The notes under the pieces are model-generated. The model was not told the DNA's origin. It worked only from the letters and a program-made list of their open reading frames with translations, and did not search any database. This document shows positions 33,619 through 45,122 of a stretch of 64,000 nt of DNA, one piece after another. The stretch covers positions 821,973 to 885,972 of the forward strand of contig CM055113.1 of NCBI GenBank assembly GCA_029204225.1, written 5' to 3'. A program made the translations under genes and the position numbers. This DNA is from Diphasiastrum complanatum. Taxonomy: Eukaryota > Streptophyta > Lycopodiopsida > Lycopodiales > Lycopodiaceae. Positions within the stretch are counted from its first letter, which is position 1, and every line of letters starts with the position of its first letter.

Positions 33619-36554
33619 CTAGCCCAGGGATTCAAAAACTTGGAAGCAGAGCTTACTTCCAAAGTTGAGAGGCCCCAGATATTCTCTTATTTTTTCTATG
33701 AAGCCCATTTCTTGCCAGCCTTCCACCATGGTCACATAGCGTGACGACATGAAGGCCGCTCTGTAGTATAGCCTGGCCATCATCTCATGGTCTTCTTCTA
33801 ACTGGAGGGCCGTATTCGGGTTGATCCTAATTGGATCCAAGCCTTGATCCCAGAAACACTCTTGTTGCATCAAGAAGGCCATGGATCTGCAATATTCGGC
33901 ACTTTCCTGCATGCAGAGATCGGCACTTGACTTGTATTTATGTCCGAAGTCTAATAATTGTAGCCTCAGATCATCAAAGGAGGTTCTCTCTATAATTTCC
34001 GGAATGACTGGCCAGCTTACTAACTCCACTCGAGGCTTTTCCACCGGCCATGGATTTTTGCGTTTGAGTGACATGTAGAAGGGATCCACTCGCTTCCATG
34101 TCGGTGCCTTCAAATACTCCTGAAGTCGCCTGCTATCCTTCAGGACTTTACTCCGCCATTATGGCTGCGGTTGTAGCGTGGCAATGATCTCGGCCCTGGT
34201 GGAATATTGGCTTTGATCAATGTCTTCTTTGCCTCCCCTCATGTTGGGAGGGTATTTCTTCTCAAACTTCTCTGACTCTCTCGTGTTATCCAGTTTGCCT
34301 CTGGGCCTGGTAGGAGAAGTTGTCCTACGTGGTTGGGATGGCCTTGCCAGATAATCGTCTAGGGCCTTGGTGCCCGTATCTTTCTCTTTTGCTCGCTCGC
34401 TTGTCGACGGCTCATCTATACCCGTGTCTGGTCTGGGCGTGAACCTTCTCGTTTTTGGTTGGTCTGCCAAGAAGTCATCATCACCCCCCATGTCCATGTT
34501 AGTTTCTAGAGGGTTGGGTATGGAATGATCTGGGGAGAGGGGTGCAAGGGTGAACGGTTTAGGAGGAGGCAGAAACAATAAGTTATGCGTAGCACCGGGG
34601 GAGTGGAGTTGTTGGAGGAACTCGTCCCGTCGGGGTTTGTAAGTGTCAGCTGGACCTTTTGATGAGCCCATTATTTGGCTAGGAGGTGATGAAAAAAGAG
34701 GAGATGGAAGAATTGGGTAAGTTGGAATGACTGTTTCAGAAAAATTAAATGTGGAGTAGGAGGAAGGGTTAAAGGTGGGAGGGGGTTGGAGAAAGCTCAT
34801 GGATGCAGCACCGACTCTCTAGCCACCTGATCCTGAGCTACCTTCTGATGGGTGGGTTTGCCCGTCTTGATTTCCTACACCATCATTCCCATCATCATCT
34901 TGCGGCTTTATTGGTTGAGCACCTGCTTGAGCCTTGCACGCCGTGTCCCATAGTTGGTTCACCTTGTCCAAGACTTGTTGCAGGGCCTTAGTAGTGGCTT
35001 CCAGCTGCTTCTGGAACTCCAGGATGATCTTCTCTTGTTTGGCCACAATGTTTTTGAAGTTTCACTTTTCGGCTTCTCTTTCATGGATTAGCCTTACATA
35101 TTTTTCCATCCGGATGGCTGTCATTGCACTCGATGATTCGTCTCGTACTTGGTCGATTTGGACCATCTGGTGCTTCAGTTGTTGCTGGACCTCTTCCAAA
35201 GTGGATTTCTGCCCGGCCATCATGGATCTGCTTTCTACTGCCTCTTTTTCTTTTTCTTTGGCCAGCCTTTGATAATGCACAATCTCTTGGTCTTGATGCT
35301 GGACTCTGCTCTCGAGCATTTGGTGCTAGCTCACCAACCAATGCATGTGGTAGCTTGTTTCGGATAGGCCTATCATCAAGCGCTTGGCTGCTTCGGTGAG
35401 CTTTTCAGGGTTAGTGAGAGTTGGATATTGATCTGGAGTGTGGGATGGTGAGGCTAAACCGAAAAATAAACATGGTGTTAGAGCTGAAGATGGAGGTGGA
35501 GGTGGAGGTGGAGGGAGTGGAGGGATGATGTTAGTGACTGTTGTGGTGGTTAGTGGAGGGGTTTGACTTCTTCTTGGATGCTTCTCCTTTTCTGGTTCGT
35601 CGTCGCTGGTTTCCATCAGGTCCACAACATCAAAGTATTACGAGGTATCCAGTGTGTGGACTTGCTGGGCCTGTGGTTGCTGAGCCGCTTCTGTGTCTTG
35701 GGGACTGGATATCTCCACTCCTTCCCCCCTCTCAAAACTTGTGCCAGTGGTGATGTTGGTGGCATTGGCGTAGTAATCAGTGTGGGTGGGGTGGTGGCTT
35801 CATCTGGCTGACTTGTGACGTGAGGTACTGTCGTGTCAGGTGTCAGCGTTGAGGTAGTTGCTCCATCACCCCCGTCGATGACATGTGAGGGTGACGAGTG
35901 TTGTTGTGATGTTGTTGACAAGCTGCCACCATCTGACGTGGAACCATGTGAAATTGATCCCACCAGTGATGTGCTCCCAGCTTGGAGCTTCTCTTGCCTC
36001 TATTGTTGCCGTGTGCCCGGCAATTGAGCCCTTGAGGTATCTGCATGTTGAGCTCCGGAAGTTGCAGCTGTTTGTGGATCCTGTGGTGGGCTTCTTGGCT
36101 TCTTCACCAGAGGGAGGATACTGGTGTTGACTCGTTTAGTCTGGGACCCCGATGGTGAAGTGGTCCTTGCACGCTTGGACTTCTTATGTTCAATGGGAAT
36201 TTTCCATGCCAGTTGTTGTTGAAGCTTTGGCCCGTTTTGTACTTGATGCAAAGTGATATCCGTCATCAGATATCCCAATATTGTGATGGGCTACTTGTTC
36301 TTAATGCACTCATGAAGACAATTCGAAGCAAACTGTGCCCAATCATAGAGGTCTTGGGCATGCAATCGTGAATTTGCCATCATGTGAAACAGGGACATGG
36401 GTACCCTCAGCAGTTTCATTTGAGGCTTTTGTGTGCATCTGGTGAGATATGTACATGCTGCTTGAAGTTGCTTGTCGTTGATTGCTTCCAGCCTGTACCC
36501 ATCCTTATTGTTCCACTTGGTCATAGAGGGACCAATATACTTGAAATATGTCAT
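33619..36554 (-). pseudogene. Element L: decayed ~980-codon ORF, family unknown
   Basis: Frames 36554-36291, 36278-36000 and 35963-35616 are mutually in register and separated by single stops; frames 35625-35326, 35319-35062, 35046-34819, 34800-34159 and 34113-33619 share a second register. One frameshift near 35620 and about six stops therefore break a single reading frame of about 980 codons. Order: globular N-terminus (TYFKYIGPSMTKWNNKDGY), Lys/Pro-rich linker, Pro/Thr/Ser-rich segments, a poly-Pro run, a Gln/Glu-rich coiled coil (about 35320-34990), a second Pro/Ser-rich segment, and a globular C-terminus (WKRVDPFYMSLKRK, MVEGWQEMGFIEKI). No RT, integrase, protease or zinc motif. Its 3' flank ties it to element C. 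Confidence 0.7.
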
Positions 36555-36734
36555 TTGCTCTATCTTTTGGAGTGTCCTTGTGACTGTGTTTTGTCCTCAT
36601 GGGAACCCATAAGGTTGCAAGTCAGCTACCGCAAAAGATACGTTATAGACATAATTTTTGATAGGGGGAACTATGATTTGATATGATCTTGTCGTGGTAT
36701 GATAATTGGCATATGCCATGTGTACCAGATAAGG

Positions 36735-37712
36735 GCTTTGAAGGTAATCTTACGCTTAATGAGGATGATTTGGATGTTCAAGATGCAAATGATGATACTT
36801 TTGTGATGTCTTCATGTATGCTTGCTAATGATGGAGATCTAGATTCTTGGTGGATTGATAGTGGAGCAAGTCCACACATGACCTTTCACAAAGAGTACTT
36901 CACTTTTTTGGTGGCATATGGAGATGACAAGATGGTGATCTACACGGCCAATGATGGTGAGTGTGCAATAAAAGGGATTGGCACAATTCATATTTCTCTT
37001 TCTACAAATAGGAATGTTCATTTGGAGGATGTCTTGTTTATTCCATCTATTACCAAGAATTTGCTTAGTGTGAGTCAAATGCTAAGTAAAGGCCTCAAGG
37101 TGGAATTTGATGGAGATGCTTGTTTGATCAAAAGGAAGGATGTCCTGGTTGGAAAAGGTAAAAGTCAAGGGAAGTTGTTCAAACTTGATGCTTGTGTTAT
37201 TGCTAACCAAGTTGGATGTGTTGCAAGGGAGCAAATACCTATTCAAGAGGTTTGGCATAAAAGGATGGGACACCTCAACTTCAAGTCATTGGAGGTAATG
37301 GCTAAGAAGAAGATTGTGATAGGTCTTCCAAGTTTCTTAAGTGGCATCAAACATGTTTGTGAGTCTTGTGCTTTGTCAAATTCACATAGACAACCCTATA
37401 CTAGATCTATATCTAAATCTACAAAGCCTTTTCAACTTGTACATTCGGATGTTTACGGATTTACTACAATTAGCAATAGTGGAGCTAAGATGTATGTAAC
37501 ATTCATTGATTATTTTAGTAGATTTTGTTGGATCTATTTACTAAAGAGCAAGGATGAAGTGTATGATGTCTTTATCAAGTTCGAGAATGCAAGGGAGAAC
37601 CAATTTTCCACAAAGATTAAGTGCTTGAGGAGTGACAATGGTGATGAGTACATATCTACCAAGTTCAAGGCCTTTTGTGATGAGCATGGGACCAAGAGGG
37701 AGTATATGACAA
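36735..37712 (+). pseudogene. Copia element H: protease to integrase fragment (E2 family)
   Basis: Plus-strand frame inside 36683-37759: WWIDSGASPHMTFHKEYF, IPSITKNLLSVSQML, QEVWHKRMGHLNFKSLEV, HSDVYGFTTIS and CLRSDNGDEYIST. It is very close to E2 (26046-25153) but on the opposite strand. Integrase second catalytic Asp is present (SDNGDEY); the copy stops before the catalytic Glu, at about 37712. The first ~17 codons of the open frame and its last ~16 belong to flanking DNA. Confidence 0.85.
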
Positions 37713-38345
37713 AATTTTCAGAATTCACACGTGTGGGGAATGTCCACAAGTATGATTGATCTTGATTAAGCCTTGTGATTAGCACAATAACCTAATTCTA
37801 GATTGTTTAGCAAGATCTAGTTCAGAAGAAATGTCTTAGGAATTGTGGCTATGTATGCTTTGTGCATGTGCCTCCAAAAACTAAGAAGAAGGAAGAAACT
37901 AGTGCAGTAAAAGGAATTTTTGTAGGATATGCATCTACCAAAACAACATACAAAATTTATTTACCCTCTATTGACAAAAATGTTGTTAGTAGAGATGTGA
38001 TCTTCCATGAAGATCAGAAGTTTAACTTGGATGATGCACAGGTCAAGGAGTCTCATGCAAGATCAATCATCAATCAGGTGAGGCCGAGGCTTGAGGAGGA
38101 GCAAATTCAAGCTACCACACCAAGAAGATCTACACGAGCAAGATCTGAGCCAAGCAGGCTCACATATGATGCTGGAGGAAGGCAAGTGGAAGGTAAAACT
38201 TCCTATCATGCACTTTTTATATCAGATGAAGAGCCTAAGGATGTCCAAGAAGCATTTCAATCCAAAGAGTGGGTTGAAGCAATGACCCAAGAGTTTGAAG
38301 CCTTGATGCATTCACATTCTATAGCCTTTATATCGGGCCTTAAGA
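37713..38345 (+). pseudogene. Copia element M: integrase C-terminus/RT start fragment
   Basis: After a short LTR-like piece with CACACGTGTGG (37727-37737), frame 37862-38359 encodes VKGIFVGYASTKTTYKIY and VVSRDVIFHED (integrase C-terminal GKGY-like region), a variable linker, EPSRLTYD and EEPKDVQEAFQSKEWVEAM followed by QEFEALMHS, the first residues of copia RT. It ends abruptly there. It differs from B, K and E2, so it is a separate family. Confidence 0.8.
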
Positions 38346-38364
38346 GTGTTACCAAGTAAGTAGC

Positions 38365-38804
38365 ATTGATCGAACACCTCAACCTTTTCAATATGGTTAC
38401 TACTTTCAAAAGCATGGGGGTTCTCGTAGTTCCCTGTCTCTTTTCGAGTGCAAGAACTATCTTGATTTTGTCAAGAATATTACATGAATGTAACTCAAAT
38501 TCTATCCTATGTCCTAAATTTGTAATATGACTGACCACAACAGCAAATTTTTCGTTAGATTCAGGACATACAATACATTTGGTATCATGACAGTCCATTA
38601 AGGAAGCCTTGTGGCAGTACCTTCACCTTTGATTTCATGTGGGCTGTTATCACCAAGGTTAACTATAACTTGGCTATAGAATTTGCATTTCCTCTTTCAC
38701 TTTGTCCGATTGATATGGTATAACAACATAATCATTGATACCAAGATCCACCTTCATAATTGCCTCATTTGTGGAATTACTCCATTTGACAACTTTACTA
38801 TGGT
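38365..38804 (-). pseudogene. Copia protease/pre-integrase relic beside element B
   Basis: On the minus strand, VSHITNLGHRIEFELHSC with ILDKIKIVLALEKRQG (38598-38370), preceded in another frame by VLYVLNLTKNLL, is the segment between copia protease and pre-integrase box. Upstream (38859-38610) the frames are broken. This relic and the one at 45123-46220 flank element B. Confidence 0.6.
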
Positions 38805-38809
38805 ATTGT

Positions 38810-39671
38810 TGATAAATTTTACAGTTTTTAGGACAATAATGATTGTACTTTACAATCATAGAGAGTTATTGGTTGCTTAATCAATGAATCTATCAAGTTC
38901 TACACATTAGATCTTGATCTAGATTCACTACACTTGGATTTAAGCAAGAGCAATGGATCAACACATCATTTTTTAGTGAGAGCGGCTTCACACGTGTGGA
39001 GTACTGTCCACTGTACGGCCTGCACCTGAAACAACAAGTACAATGATACTAGATAGCAATCATGCATAAAAATCACAAGACAAATGACTAGAAATCTCAC
39101 AAAAGTGTAGAGTGCAAAAGTCTCATCAATTTTCTTAGCAAAATGATGATCCTTTTATGGATCAAGTACATCCATGAGTCTGGTACAGTCCAGCAGGCCT
39201 TCACACGTGTGAATAGTGCCACATCACTCATATCTATCCATTTGATCCATCCTTGATCCTTATCCAATAGTTGACCTTCTAGAATATGACTAAAATCCAA
39301 AAAGCTAGTCTCCTAGAATATAGGAATATTCCCTACAAAATAGGATCTAAGGAAAATGGTCAACTCTTATCTTCTAGTACTCTATACACACATGTGAACA
39401 TCCACTTGCCATGTGGGAGCATTTACTCATGCACATGCAAGGAAAAGCTAATTTGTAGGTGACTAGTCAACTTGACTAAAAACTAGTCATTTCATGTTCA
39501 CACTAACTAGAATGATACAAAATCAATTTGGATATATACAAACATGAAAAGTACATCCTTTCACACATGGGAACATGCTCCACACGTGTGAAATCATATC
39601 ATCAACATATTCTAATGTTTGATCAATATTTACATGAACCAATGTCAAGTGAGAAGTGACAATTTTCAACA
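38810..39671 (-). repeat. Element B 3' LTR
   Basis: 862 bp, TGATAAA...TTCAACA. Contains three CACACGTGTG cores (38989-38998, 39202-39211, 39581-39590), two of them with one or both flanking TT/AA extensions of the shared palindrome. Confidence 0.97.
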
Positions 39672-39684
39672 CTCCTCCTCACTT
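39672..39684 (-). other. Element B polypurine tract
   Basis: Minus strand AAGTGAGGAGGAG immediately before the 3' LTR and directly after the TAG stop of the gag-pol frame. Confidence 0.9.
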
Positions 39685-42600
39685 CTAACTTGGCAAATCT
39701 AGTGTACATCTATCTACAATTCCAAGAGCATATCTTAACTTAAAAAATGGATCTTTGGACAATGGTTTGGTTAAGATATCAGCTATGCATTCGGATGATG
39801 ATACATGATGTAGTTGAACTTCCTTGGATTGTACCTTCTCCCTCACAAAGTGGTGAGCTATCTCAATATGCTTTGTTCTAGCATGGAAGATAGGATTTGA
39901 AGCAATTTGTTGAGAAGCTTGATTGTCACAAAATATGTAAGGGATCTCCTCGGCCTCTAGCACATGTAGTTCCATCAAGAGTCTTCTTAGCCATAAGAGC
40001 TCTTTGGTTGTTGAAGTCAATGCCTTGTACTCGGCTTCACAAGAAGATAGTGAGATTGTATCTTGCTTTTTGGAAAGCCAAGATATCACTCCTCCACAAA
40101 GAAATGTTGCAAATGCACTAATGGACTTCCTATCCATCTTGTCACCTGCAAAATCTGAATCCGAGTAGGCTCTCAAGTGCAAGTTAGATCCTTCATAAAG
40201 TATACCAAAAAATCTAGTACTAGAAACATATCTAAGTACTCTCTTGGCACTTTTCCAATGATGAATTAAAGGAGCTTGCATACTTTGACTCAACTTGCTT
40301 ACACAAAAACTTAAGTCAGGTCTAGTGATGGTTAAACAGATTAGAGAGCCTATAAGCTTCCTAAAGAGAGTGATGTCCTCAAAGGATGCTTCATCACCTT
40401 CATTAGTTGCTTTCACAACATGCTCCATAGGGGTGTCAATCCCCTTACAATCTTTCATACCAAATCTTTCAAGAATGGAAGTAGCATACTTAGATTGACT
40501 TATGAAAGTACAATTGCTACTTCTAGACACTTCTATCCCAAGTATAAACTTTAGGAAGCCTAGATCTACCATCTTGAACTCACTAGATAAGTCAACTTTT
40601 ACTTTGCCTATGCCATCATCATCATTTCCTGTCATAATGATGTCATCAACATAAAGAACCAAAATGATGATCTTTCCTTCATTACATTTGAAATATAAAG
40701 AAGGTTCATAAGCACTTAGTACAAAGCCAAGGGAATAGAGAAAATCATGCAACCTAGAGTACCAAGCTCTAGGTGCTTGCTTCAAGCCATATAGGCTCTT
40801 CCTTAAGTAGCACACCTTTTGCTCCTCACCAATCTTGATGAAGCCCTCGGGTTGCATCATGTAGATTTCCTCTTCTAAGAAGCCATTCAAGAAGGCATTT
40901 GTCACATCCATTTGGTAGAGATCCCATTTGAACAAAGTAGCAATGCAAATGATTAATCTAATAGTTACAAGCTTAGCTACAGGTGCAAATGTTTCTTCAT
41001 AATCCAATCCTTTTATTTGAAGAAATCCCTTAGCAACAAGCCTAGCTTTGTATTTACTAATAGATCCATCTTGATTGTACTTAATTCTATAAATCCACTT
41101 ACATGCAAGTGGTTTCTTTCCTCTTGGAAGATTTACAAGATTCCAAGTATGATTTTCTTCTAATGCATCATACTCTACTTGCATTGCATCTCTCCAAACT
41201 TTAGATTTACATGCTTCTTCAAAAGATGATGGTTCTTCAATCAATGTAGCTAAAAAAGAGTAAGAGGTAGAAGATGTAGAGCCTTCCTTTTGCTTTCCCT
41301 TGTCCACATAGGTAAGCCTTGAGGGCTCGGCCTTGCTCCTTGATGATCTTCTTGGCCCCTTTTGACTTGGATCCAAATCTCCATCCTCGGGTTTGTCATG
41401 ATCCTCCTCGGGTTTGTCAAGATCCTCCTCGGATTTGTCAAGATCTTCAATGCACAATGGGTTAGATCCATTTGACAAGCTCTTAGCAAATTGTGACTCA
41501 TCAAAAAGTACATCCTTGCTTACCTTTACTTTCTTGGATGTAGGATCATATATCCTATATCCCTTGCTATTTTCTCCATAGCCAACAAAGATTCCTTTGA
41601 AGGAGGTAGCATCTTCTTTCCTTCTAGTCTCCAAAGGAATGTGTACATAACAAGTACATCCAAAGATCTTAAAATATTTTACATTGGGTTTCTTATCAAA
41701 CAAGTCTTGATAAGGTGAGATCCCATCTATAGCACTACTAGGAAGTCTATTACACAAATAATTAGCACATGTTATGGCTTCTCCCCAAAATGAGATGGGA
41801 AGTGATGCATCAAGCCTCAAGGACTTTGCACACTCACATAGACTCCTATTTTTCCTCTCGGCCACCCCATTTTGTTGAGGGGTGTAGGAACAAGTGTATT
41901 GTAACTTAATACAATTGATCTCACAAAAGTCTTTCATTTTATTGGAGGTGTACTCTCCTCCATTATCACATCTTAGTGCTTTGATAGAAGTACTAAGTTG
42001 TTTCTCTACTAGAAACTTGAACTTAATGAAAGCTTCATAAACAAGATTTTTCTTTGATAGTAACTCAATCCATGTGAATCTAGTACAATCATTTATAAAA
42101 GTTACATACATCAAGGCACCTCCATTACTTGCATGTGAAAAACTATGTACATCAGAATGTATGAGATCCAAGGGAGAGAGAGATCTTGATGAAGATTTCT
42201 TGTAAGAAGATTTGTGTGACTTTGCAAGGCCACATGCCTCACACATTTTTCCACACTTCTTGAAAGCTCTTGGTAGGCCGAGAGCTAGTTCCTTGCTTGC
42301 CATTGACTCCATAGATTGAAGATTAGGATGGCCTAATCTCTTATGCCAAAGCTCCACTTGAGTTAGCTCCTCCCTAGCCAAGTTCACACTTTCACTTGCA
42401 ACATTAGCATCCATCTTGAAAAGTCTCCCTTGCTTAATGCCACTAGCTATGCACTTATCATTTTTCAAGATGGAACAAACTCCATTCTTGAAATGTACAT
42501 CTAGTCCATTGTCCATTAATTGTCCTACACTAAGCAAGTTTCTTGAAATGGTAGGAACATACAAAACATTATCTAGATCTATCCTTTTAGATGTACCTAA

Positions 42601-43665
42601 ACAAAGAGGTATAGATCCTATGCCATCTATCTTGCATGCTTGATCACTAGCAGTGTATATTGACTTCTTAGAGTCATTACAAGATAGAAGAGTAGAAAAA
42701 TAATGCTTGTTAAAGGACATGTGGGAACTAGCCCCACTATCTATCCACCATGTGTCTTGACTTGAAGTTGGTGTAGATGCAACCATTAAGGATGTGTTGA
42801 ATCCATCCTCATATTCTTCCTCTTGAGCAATGTTCCCTTGATCTCCTTTGGCTTGTTGATTCTTCTTCAAGTAGCATTCTGAGGCAAAGTGTCCTTTCTT
42901 TCCACAAAAGAAACACTTTAGTTTTGCCTTGTTCTTCACTTTGCCTTTGGAGGTAGATCCTCCATTCTTCATCTCGGCCTCCTTGCCTTGATTTTTCTTG
43001 AATGGATTTTGCTTTTTCTTGCCTTTAGATGTAAAGTTAGCTTTCTCCTCTCCTCCATTAAGTGACATGCTATCCATTCTTGTCTTGAGGTGTAGAAGCC
43101 TACTCTCCTCGGCCACAAGAACATTGTGCAACTTTTCAATGGATGGAAGAGAGTCTTGAATGGCAAATGATTGGACTAAGTTGGTAAACTCATCACTTAG
43201 ACCATTCAAAATGATTTGTACTAGTTCTTGATCTTGGATCTTCTCTCCTATTGCACTTAACTCCTTGTTAAGAGATTTGATCCTAAGAACATACTCTTGT
43301 CCACTCTCTCCACTTCCTTTCATGCTTTGGAAAACTTGATTTCTTAGCATGAGGATTCTTGAAGTATTGTTGGATTCATAAATGCTCTTTAATGAATCCC
43401 AAGCCTCTTTGGATGAGGTACAAGAAGACACCTCTTTCAAGAGGTCATTGCATACATTTAACTTTATGCAATGTAGAGCTAATCTTGCTCTCTTCTTGTA
43501 TTTGGCTTGTTCTTGGGGAGTTTGAGGCTCTTCCTCTACTCCTTGAACTATGTCATATAGATCATGGATCACTAGGAGTGATTCCATTCTCACTTTCCAA
43601 ATGGAATAATTTGTGGAAGTGAGTCTCTCACTTGGTTCCATCAAATACCCACCCATGGATGACAT
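39685..43665 (-). CDS. Copia gag-pol polyprotein, element B
   Basis: 1,326-residue uninterrupted frame. Gag UBN2 region residues 10-200 (NYSIWKVRMESLL, CTSSKEAWDSL), zinc knuckle C251-FFCGKKGHFASEC-264, protease DSGASSHM (D309), pre-integrase ELWHKRLGHPN (439-449) with CEAC at 475-478, integrase triad D505 (HSDVHS), D567 (CDNGGEY), E603 (GVAERKN) with the copia 35-residue spacing, RT 838-1080 with YVDD at 1005-1008, RNase H 1160-1300 (YSDSDFAG, D1169; E1210; D1247). All catalytic residues are present. A run of repeated (S/P)EED.DKPEED units at 744-762 separates integrase from RT. The ATG at 43665 is taken because MEPSERLTSTNYSIW is the usual copia gag start. Probably processed by its own protease in cytoplasmic particles. 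Confidence 0.97.
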   Translation of the reverse strand: MSSMGGYLMEPSERLTSTNYSIWKVRMESLLVIHDLYDIVQGVEEEPQTPQEQAKYKKRARLALHCIKLNVCNDLLKEVSSCTSSKEAWDSLKSIYESNNTSRILMLRNQVFQSMKGSGESGQEYVLRIKSLNKELSAIGEKIQDQELVQIILNGLSDEFTNLVQSFAIQDSLPSIEKLHNVLVAEESRLLHLKTRMDSMSLNGGEEKANFTSKGKKKQNPFKKNQGKEAEMKNGGSTSKGKVKNKAKLKCFFCGKKGHFASECYLKKNQQAKGDQGNIAQEEEYEDGFNTSLMVASTPTSSQDTWWIDSGASSHMSFNKHYFSTLLSCNDSKKSIYTASDQACKIDGIGSIPLCLGTSKRIDLDNVLYVPTISRNLLSVGQLMDNGLDVHFKNGVCSILKNDKCIASGIKQGRLFKMDANVASESVNLAREELTQVELWHKRLGHPNLQSMESMASKELALGLPRAFKKCGKMCEACGLAKSHKSSYKKSSSRSLSPLDLIHSDVHSFSHASNGGALMYVTFINDCTRFTWIELLSKKNLVYEAFIKFKFLVEKQLSTSIKALRCDNGGEYTSNKMKDFCEINCIKLQYTCSYTPQQNGVAERKNRSLCECAKSLRLDASLPISFWGEAITCANYLCNRLPSSAIDGISPYQDLFDKKPNVKYFKIFGCTCYVHIPLETRRKEDATSFKGIFVGYGENSKGYRIYDPTSKKVKVSKDVLFDESQFAKSLSNGSNPLCIEDLDKSEEDLDKPEEDHDKPEDGDLDPSQKGPRRSSRSKAEPSRLTYVDKGKQKEGSTSSTSYSFLATLIEEPSSFEEACKSKVWRDAMQVEYDALEENHTWNLVNLPRGKKPLACKWIYRIKYNQDGSISKYKARLVAKGFLQIKGLDYEETFAPVAKLVTIRLIICIATLFKWDLYQMDVTNAFLNGFLEEEIYMMQPEGFIKIGEEQKVCYLRKSLYGLKQAPRAWYSRLHDFLYSLGFVLSAYEPSLYFKCNEGKIIILVLYVDDIIMTGNDDDGIGKVKVDLSSEFKMVDLGFLKFILGIEVSRSSNCTFISQSKYATSILERFGMKDCKGIDTPMEHVVKATNEGDEASFEDITLFRKLIGSLICLTITRPDLSFCVSKLSQSMQAPLIHHWKSAKRVLRYVSSTRFFGILYEGSNLHLRAYSDSDFAGDKMDRKSISAFATFLCGGVISWLSKKQDTISLSSCEAEYKALTSTTKELLWLRRLLMELHVLEAEEIPYIFCDNQASQQIASNPIFHARTKHIEIAHHFVREKVQSKEVQLHHVSSSECIADILTKPLSKDPFFKLRYALGIVDRCTLDLPS

Positions 43666-44248
43666 TTTAGAATGAATGCTCTTTTAAAAATCACAAAGAT
43701 TTTTGAATTTTAAAAGATCTATGAAGTGGCCTAAAGCTTACTAGAATGCCTATAGGCTTGTCTCTATCAAACTAACACACAAGCTTGAATGATACTCAAA
43801 GATCTTACCAAAAATTTCTAGCTTTCACTCTCACAAAAAAAATTGCTTTACACTTTTCTTAGAGATTTCACTTCAACTAAGGATCTGAACAAATCAGCCT
43901 CTTAGATCTGATCTTAGACTCTAAAAAGAAATGCTTCAATGATCCAAAACACTATTTGGTCATAGGCATTAGTTAGAATGAATCTAGATCAATACTATGC
44001 TTCAAAAAGCACCAAAAATGAACTAGTATTGTGATTTTGGGACCAAAAAACACAAAGTAACTTGAATTGAAAGTTTCTGTACGGTTTCACACGTGTGAAA
44101 AGTACATACACAGCCTCCAAGTCGTTTTGATCCAAATGATTACAAGCTATCACTCTAGAAGAACTCGCCCTCACTAGTATTGGCCAAAAAACAAATTTTG
44201 CCAATGATCTTTACAAGATTTATGATTCAATGATCACTCTCTTACTTA

Positions 44249-44260
44249 GCTCTGATACCA
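44249..44260 (-). other. Element B primer-binding site
   Basis: Minus strand TGGTATCAGAGC with no gap to the 5' LTR; initiator-Met tRNA type. The 580-bp leader to the ATG contains TTCACACGTGTGAA at 44086-44099. Confidence 0.97.
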
Positions 44261-45122
44261 TGATAAATTTTACAGTTTTTAGGACAATAATGATTGTACT
44301 TTACAATCATAGAGAGTTATTGGTTGCTTAATCAATGAATCTATCAAGTTCTACACATTAGATCTTGATCTAGATTCACTACACTTGGATTTAAGCAAGA
44401 GCAATGGATCAACACATCATTTTTTAGTGAGAGCGGCTTCACACGTGTGGAGTACTGTCCACTGTACGGCCTGCACCTGAAACAACAAGTACAATGATAC
44501 TAGATAGCAATCATGCATAAAAATCACAAGACAAATGACTAGAAATCTCACAAAAGTGTAGAGTGCAAAAGTCTCATCAATTTTCTTAGCAAAATGATGA
44601 TCCTTTTATGGATCAAGTACATCCATGAGTCTGGTACAGTCCAGCAGGCCTTCACACGTGTGAAGAGTGCCACATCACTCATATCTATCCATTTGATCCA
44701 TCCTTGATCCTTATCCAATAGTTGACCTTCTAGAATATGACTAAAATCCAAAAAGCTAGTCTCCTAGAATATAGGAATATTCCCTACAAAATAGGATCTA
44801 AGGAAAATGGTCAACTCTTATCTTCTAGTACTCTATACACACATGTGAACATCCACTTGCCATGTGGGAGCATTTACTCATGCACATGCAAGGAAAAGCT
44901 AATTTGTAGGTGACTAGTCAACTTGACTAAAAACTAGTCATTTCATGTTCACACTAACTAGAATGATACAAAATCAATTTGGATATATACAAACATGAAA
45001 AGTACATCCTTTCACACATGGGAACATGCTCCACACGTGTGAAATCATATCATCAACATATTCTAATGTTTGATCAATATTTACATGAACCAATGTCAAG
45101 TGAGAAGTGACAATTTTCAACA
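44261..45122 (-). repeat. Element B 5' LTR
   Basis: 862 bp, nearly identical to 38810-39671. On the minus strand CATAAAAGGA (44601-44610) is a plausible TATA box. CACACGTGTG cores at about 44440-44449, 44653-44662 and 45032-45041. Confidence 0.97.

Larger units (their letters stand above)
38810..45122 (-). mobile_element. Element B: intact autonomous-looking Ty1/copia retrotransposon
   Basis: 6,313 bp bounded by 862-bp LTRs (38810-39671 and 44261-45122) that start TGATAAATTTT and end TTTTCAACA, with target duplication ATTGT at 38805-38809 and 45123-45127. PBS, polypurine tract and one complete gag-pol frame are all present on the minus strand. I found one LTR difference by eye (T at about 39214, G at about 44665), indicating a recent insertion. 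Confidence 0.97.
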
